Shown piece by piece: positions 60,417-64,000 of a stretch of DNA of 64,000 nt. Where the stretch lies: assembly GCF_026683955.1 (NCBI RefSeq), contig NZ_CP113343.1, forward strand, positions 2,046,001-2,110,000, written 5' to 3'. The stretch comes from Arthrobacter sp. MMS18-M83 (GTDB taxonomy: Bacteria; Actinomycetota; Actinomycetes; Actinomycetales; Micrococcaceae). The notes under the pieces are model-generated. The model did no database searches. It was not told the origin of the DNA and saw nothing but the letters and a program-made list of their open reading frames with translations. A program made the translations under genes and the position numbers. How positions within the stretch are numbered: the stretch's first letter is position 1; every line of letters begins with the position of its first letter.

Positions 60417-61378
60417 CAGACTTTCCCCTGTTCCTTGGCGGAACGGAAGTTTGCCCACACGTAAAGCGCGGCAATTCCGGAGGCAATCAGGAACACAGTG
60501 AAGGCCATAACTGCCGACTGCTGCGGCTGGTTGAAGGACGAGAAGTAGTTGGACATGTCCACTCCGAGCATGTTCGGCGAATTGGGCCCGGTGAAGTAAG
60601 GGACCGTGAACGATCCAACGATTCCGATTGCGGTAAACGTCGTCGCGATGATGATTGGAACAGCGGCCATAGGAACGATCACTGAGACGATCGTGCGCAA
60701 GGAGCCGGCACCGGCGTCGCGGGCTGCTTCGATCATGGCGTTGGGCACGGACTGCAGTCCGGAGGAGATCATGAGCACCGCGAAAGGCAGCGAAGTCCAC
60801 ACCGAGCCGATGATGACCGTGACCATCGTGAAGGCCCAGACCGGAAAGTCAAGCCCGAAGAGCGCGAAGACGCTCCGCAGGAAACCCGTACCGGAATAGA
60901 AGGTCAGGATGGCCCAGGAAGCGATGACCACCGGGATGAACAGCGGCACAATCGCAAGGCCGGAGAGCAGGCGGGCCATTCGGCCGCCCTTAAGCTTGAG
61001 GTAAAGCCCGATCCCCAGGGCCAGGAAGAGGACCGTGATCGTGCTCACGAGAGTCACAATGACCGTGACAAGGAGGTCCCCGAGGAAACGCTTGTTGGTG
61101 AACATCTCCTGGTATGCCGCCAGGGTTCCCCACCAGGCGTCCGCCTCGTGCACGTTCTGGCCGATGGTGGCGATCGTGTGGTTCAACCCGCCGGTCAGGC
61201 CGATGCTGAAGCCGAAGGCGAGCACGATGGGGAAGCCGACAAAGATCGCGATCAGCAGGATCGGCGGGAGGGCCATGAAGAACCCCACGCCTCGCTGGCC
61301 AAGGCGCTTCGGTCGCCCGACGCGAGCCGGCGGAACCGTGGGTTCCAGTTCCGCCGGCTTGTGAAGCGTGGTTGTCAC
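60416..61378 (-). CDS. ABC transporter permease 1
   Basis: A 320-residue protein with six helices after a polar, Pro-rich leader. The EAA loop is VPNAMIEAARDAGAGSLRTI, then VSVIVPMAAVPIIIATTFTA. It is the PotB/UgpA-type partner of permease 2. It overlaps the binding-protein gene by four bases. Confidence 0.92.
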   Translation of the reverse strand: MTTTLHKPAELEPTVPPARVGRPKRLGQRGVGFFMALPPILLIAIFVGFPIVLAFGFSIGLTGGLNHTIATIGQNVHEADAWWGTLAAYQEMFTNKRFLGDLLVTVIVTLVSTITVLFLALGIGLYLKLKGGRMARLLSGLAIVPLFIPVVIASWAILTFYSGTGFLRSVFALFGLDFPVWAFTMVTVIIGSVWTSLPFAVLMISSGLQSVPNAMIEAARDAGAGSLRTIVSVIVPMAAVPIIIATTFTAIGIVGSFTVPYFTGPNSPNMLGVDMSNYFSSFNQPQQSAVMAFTVFLIASGIAALYVWANFRSAKEQGKV

Positions 61379-62535
61379 TGGCCGGGAACCTTCTGGTCCC
61401 AGAGGTTGTTCAGGTCCTTGCCCATCTGGTCGAAGTAGCCCTTACGCAGGTTGTTCGTGTCTGCGTCTTTGAACTTCTCCTTCACATCTGCCGGCAGCTT
61501 GTCCAGGCTGATGGCCGGGAAGCCGGACATCTCCTTGATGATCGTAGTCTGCGCGTCAGGCGTGAGGACGAAGTTGGCAAGCTTCAGCGCCGCTTCCTGG
61601 CGGGGCGAGGACTTGGGAATGCCGAGGTAGGCAGCACCGCCGGTGAAGGACGGGTTGCTGATCTGCGCGGCCTTCACGGAGGAGGGAATCTGGCCGTTGG
61701 TCGAGCCGGTGATGAACTGGTCGGACCAGACCGGGGCCATGGAGATCTGTCCACTGGCGAGCAGGTCAAGGGTCTGCTTGTTGCCGTTGGGGTAGACGCC
61801 GCTCTGGAAGACGGAGGAGTTGAGGTCCTTCAACGCCGCGAAGCCCTGGTCCCAGTACTTCTCCAGGTCCTTCTCGTAACCGACGGCCATCTTGGCGCGG
61901 GCGTCGGCCGGGACGAACTTGTCCAAAACCGTGGCAACGAATGCGCCGCCGGACCCACCCGACTTGGGCGAGTTGTAGGTGAACTTGCCCGGGTTTGCCT
62001 TGATCCAGGCGAGCAGCTCGTCAAGAGTCTTGGGCGGAGTAGCCACAGTCTTGGTGTCATATGCCAGGAGCACTGCGGACCCGCGGTACGGGATGCCGCC
62101 CGTGCCACCGGCCTTGATGACATCCTGCGGGACATCGTTCAGGGCCGAAATCGTCTGCGAGCTCACGGAGGTCAGCAGGTTGGCTGCGGAGGCCTTGGGA
62201 ACGAAGCCGCCATCCACCAGATCGAAATCTGGTTCCTTGTTCTGCTCTGTGGCGCTGGTCAGTTTCGCCAGTGTCTGGGCGTCGTGCTCACCGTGCAGAT
62301 CCAGCGTGACTTTCACGTGGTAGCCGGGGTTGGCCTTTTCGAACGCGGGAACAAGGCTCTTTTCCCACAGGTTCTGGACGTTGGTGTCCCCACTGATGAA
62401 CACGGTGACCGTCTTGTCCGGTGATGCGCTCGCGCCATTGTTCTGGGCCGATGCGGTACTGCTTTGCGCGCAGCCGGTCACAGCGGTGGCTGCAACTACG
62501 GCGACGGCGGCCGCTGCTAGGAAGCGGTTGGTCAT
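61375..62535 (-). CDS. ABC transporter substrate-binding lipoprotein
   Basis: A 386-residue protein. Lipoprotein signal with lipobox VTGC (Cys22). The mature part is a type 1 extracellular binding protein: TVFISGDTNVQNLWEKSLVP, then FEKANPGYHVKVTLDLHGEH, PVWSDQFITGSTNGQIPSS. It is the first gene of the operon and so defines the transport start. The ligand cannot be read directly; the fused enzyme downstream suggests a glycerophosphodiester. Confidence 0.93.
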   Translation of the reverse strand: MTNRFLAAAAVAVVAATAVTGCAQSSTASAQNNGASASPDKTVTVFISGDTNVQNLWEKSLVPAFEKANPGYHVKVTLDLHGEHDAQTLAKLTSATEQNKEPDFDLVDGGFVPKASAANLLTSVSSQTISALNDVPQDVIKAGGTGGIPYRGSAVLLAYDTKTVATPPKTLDELLAWIKANPGKFTYNSPKSGGSGGAFVATVLDKFVPADARAKMAVGYEKDLEKYWDQGFAALKDLNSSVFQSGVYPNGNKQTLDLLASGQISMAPVWSDQFITGSTNGQIPSSVKAAQISNPSFTGGAAYLGIPKSSPRQEAALKLANFVLTPDAQTTIIKEMSGFPAISLDKLPADVKEKFKDADTNNLRKGYFDQMGKDLNNLWDQKVPGQ

Positions 62536-62706
62536 GGTGTTCCTTCATCTCGTCTCGAAAAGTCCCCAAATGCAGGAACCACCATCCAAGGCCAAAGTGA
62601 AGGAACGGGTCACGGGTCATGAATCCAGGGTTAACCGGAAACGCAATTAAAGCGAATATGTCAGGACATACGAACAACAGTACGAAATGTGCACGCTCAT
62701 ACTGCC

Positions 62707-63540
62707 CTACGCGAGGGTTCGCCGCCTTGCGATGGTCAAGAACGCGACCAAGACGGCTATCGCTGCGGCCAGGACCAGGCTGACCGGTCCGGTGCCCCAT
62801 TCGAGTCCCCCGCGGGCGGCGGAAACAGCTGTCCAGTCGGCGAACGACGCACCCAAGGGCCGGGTCAGGATGTACGCGAACCAAAAGGCCGGGATCGCTG
62901 GGAGCAGGCGACGCCAGTGGGCCAGCGCGGGGACCGCAATAGCAACTGCGAACATGATGCCTGAGGCAAGGTAGCCCAGGCCAAGCGTGTAGGCGGTCAG
63001 GTCCCCGGTAGCCGTGCCGAGTGCGAACGTTGTCAGCACCGCAGCCCAGTAGAAGGACTCCCGACGCCGGGTGGTGATGCTGTGAATGGAAAGAGTCTTC
63101 TCCCTCCGGTGCCAGAGCAGGAAAACGACGGCGAGCGCCACGGTGAAGAACAGGGTCGACGCCAGGTAGGGAACGCCGAGCCCGACATGCACCGCGTCGG
63201 CAGCCATGGTGCCGAACACACTGACCATCGCGACGGCTGTCCAGTAAACCCAAGGGATGTAGCGGCGGACGGAGAACTGAAAGACCAACGAAATCAGCAA
63301 TGCTGCGAACCCCAAGGACAAGGCGATCTCGGGTTCGAACCGGTGGACGAGGAAGTCAGACGTCGTTTCGCCCATCCCGGTGGTGAGGATCTTCGCTACC
63401 CAGAACAAGAGGGTGACCTCGGGTACCTTCGAGGCGGAGGCTCGGGAGACGGCGTTTTTCTGTGTTCCGCCGGTTGCTACGGCGTCCTCAACCCGCGGGC
63501 TGTCGGTCAGTTCTTCGGGCATCATGGCCCCATTGTTCAT
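62707..63540 (-). CDS. COG4705-type multi-pass membrane protein
   Basis: A 277-residue protein. Eight or so helices are arranged in two similar halves: LLFWVAKILTTGMGETTSDF and YWAAVLTTFALGTATGDLTA share the pattern of a small residue-rich helix with a conserved acidic residue (GE/GD-T). This repeat is typical of COG4705 membrane proteins of unknown role. The longest start is MNNGAMMPEEL; MMPEEL may be used. It is a single gene and is divergent from the partial gene at the right edge. Confidence 0.85.
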   Translation of the reverse strand: MNNGAMMPEELTDSPRVEDAVATGGTQKNAVSRASASKVPEVTLLFWVAKILTTGMGETTSDFLVHRFEPEIALSLGFAALLISLVFQFSVRRYIPWVYWTAVAMVSVFGTMAADAVHVGLGVPYLASTLFFTVALAVVFLLWHRREKTLSIHSITTRRRESFYWAAVLTTFALGTATGDLTAYTLGLGYLASGIMFAVAIAVPALAHWRRLLPAIPAFWFAYILTRPLGASFADWTAVSAARGGLEWGTGPVSLVLAAAIAVLVAFLTIARRRTLA

Positions 63541-63700
63541 GGCCTTCCCGAACGTTTCCCGAAAATGACGCGGGGCGCCGGGGTCGGACGTGAGTCCTCA
63601 GCGAATTCCGTGATCGGAATGGACAGAATTCCCCTCGTCAAACCCTTCGATCCGTGCTCTGATGAATAGCACATACGGGGATTTCGCACAGGGAGCCACC

Positions 63701-64000
63701 GTGAGCAGCAATCTCGAACCGCTGATTCCAGCTCGTCCGGCTACACGAACGGCCTTGGTCATCCTTACTGGCTTCACTGCCGCATTGTGTTGGTGGATTG
63801 CAATTGCCGGAGTCGCGAACAGCGCGGCCGGTATCATCTTCCTGGCCATTCCCGTCTTGGCAACTATCGCAACACTCAGGGCCGCACGCCGTCGGCCCCC
63901 TCCCCATAAGGCACAACACGTCAATCAATTGCAACGCCACAGGGCACGCGGCGCACTATCCGCGCATCGCAGATCCGCGGTGGTCCTCTGTGGCTTCACT
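63701..64000 (+). CDS. Partial membrane protein at the right edge
   Basis: An open frame from GTG 63701 to the end of the window, 100 codons with no stop. AGGGAG lies five bases before the GTG; an in-frame ATG at 63662 is an alternative start. It encodes a polar N-terminus, then two hydrophobic stretches (ALVILTGFTAALCWWIAIAG, AAGIIFLAIPVLATIATL) and a basic region (RAARRRPPPHKAQ). Probably a small membrane protein; no family is recognised. The overlapping minus-strand frames are less convincing. Confidence 0.5.
   Translation, partial: MSSNLEPLIPARPATRTALVILTGFTAALCWWIAIAGVANSAAGIIFLAIPVLATIATLRAARRRPPPHKAQHVNQLQRHRARGALSAHRRSAVVLCGFT

Overview
The window is about 64 kb of GC-rich DNA. Codon use, a DUF4193 gene, GAF-ANTAR regulators, a DtxR-type iron box and the flagellar gene order point to a motile actinobacterium of the Micrococcaceae, most likely the Arthrobacter/Paenarthrobacter/Pseudarthrobacter group. 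This placement is inferred from gene content; no rRNA or tRNA gene was recognised.

The dominant content is a flagellar and motor cluster in three separated minus-strand pieces plus one plus-strand unit. At 1-3635 lie fliM-fliN-fliO-fliP-fliQ-fliR, with fliR running off the left edge. At 7090-8966 lie flbD-motA-motB. At 34908-48103 lie fliC, fliD, fliS, a fliT-like gene, flgB, flgC, fliE, fliF, fliG, fliH, fliI, fliJ, an NlpC/P60 hydrolase, fliK, flgD and flgE. At 48398-51668 a divergent unit holds flgN-flgK-flgL-fliW. Read along the minus strand the pieces keep the usual collinear order. A 26 kb block sits between flgE and flbD, and a 3.5 kb block sits between motB and fliM. A repeated promoter-like motif, TAAC (or TTAC), 14-15 bases, then GCCGAYRR or a close variant, lies ahead of fliM, flbD, flgB, fliC and flgN. 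It resembles the sigma-28 flagellar promoter and would let each separated piece be expressed by itself.

The 26 kb block (9.0-34.9 kb) carries accessory modules. These are a FetB-type permease divergent from a ChrB-domain/MFS pair, an iron ABC importer (fbpABC) behind a DtxR box, a secreted S53 peptidase, a MOSC protein, an MFS exporter and a DUF222-HNH gene. Next come a PAP2-DedA-response regulator-histidine kinase operon, a hydrolase with a coiled-coil protein, and an IclR regulator with two divergent NCS1 permeases that share its probable operator. Last is an MFS-cupin-aldo/keto reductase operon next to a broken TetR gene and an FAD monooxygenase. The 3.5 kb block holds two tandem GAF-ANTAR genes, an AraC-glyoxalase pair and two small unknown genes.

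Right of the flagellar cluster are an APC amino-acid permease behind a perfect palindrome, an AMIN-like secreted protein, a Phd/RelE toxin-antitoxin pair, and DUF4193. Then comes a tightly overlapped six-gene operon (56.0-62.5 kb): a binding-protein-dependent ABC importer, a single protein fusing glycerophosphodiester phosphodiesterase to inositol monophosphatase, and a DUF6454 protein. I read this operon as uptake and breakdown of a glycerophosphodiester, possibly glycerophosphoinositol. The window ends with a COG4705 membrane protein and a partial plus-strand membrane gene.
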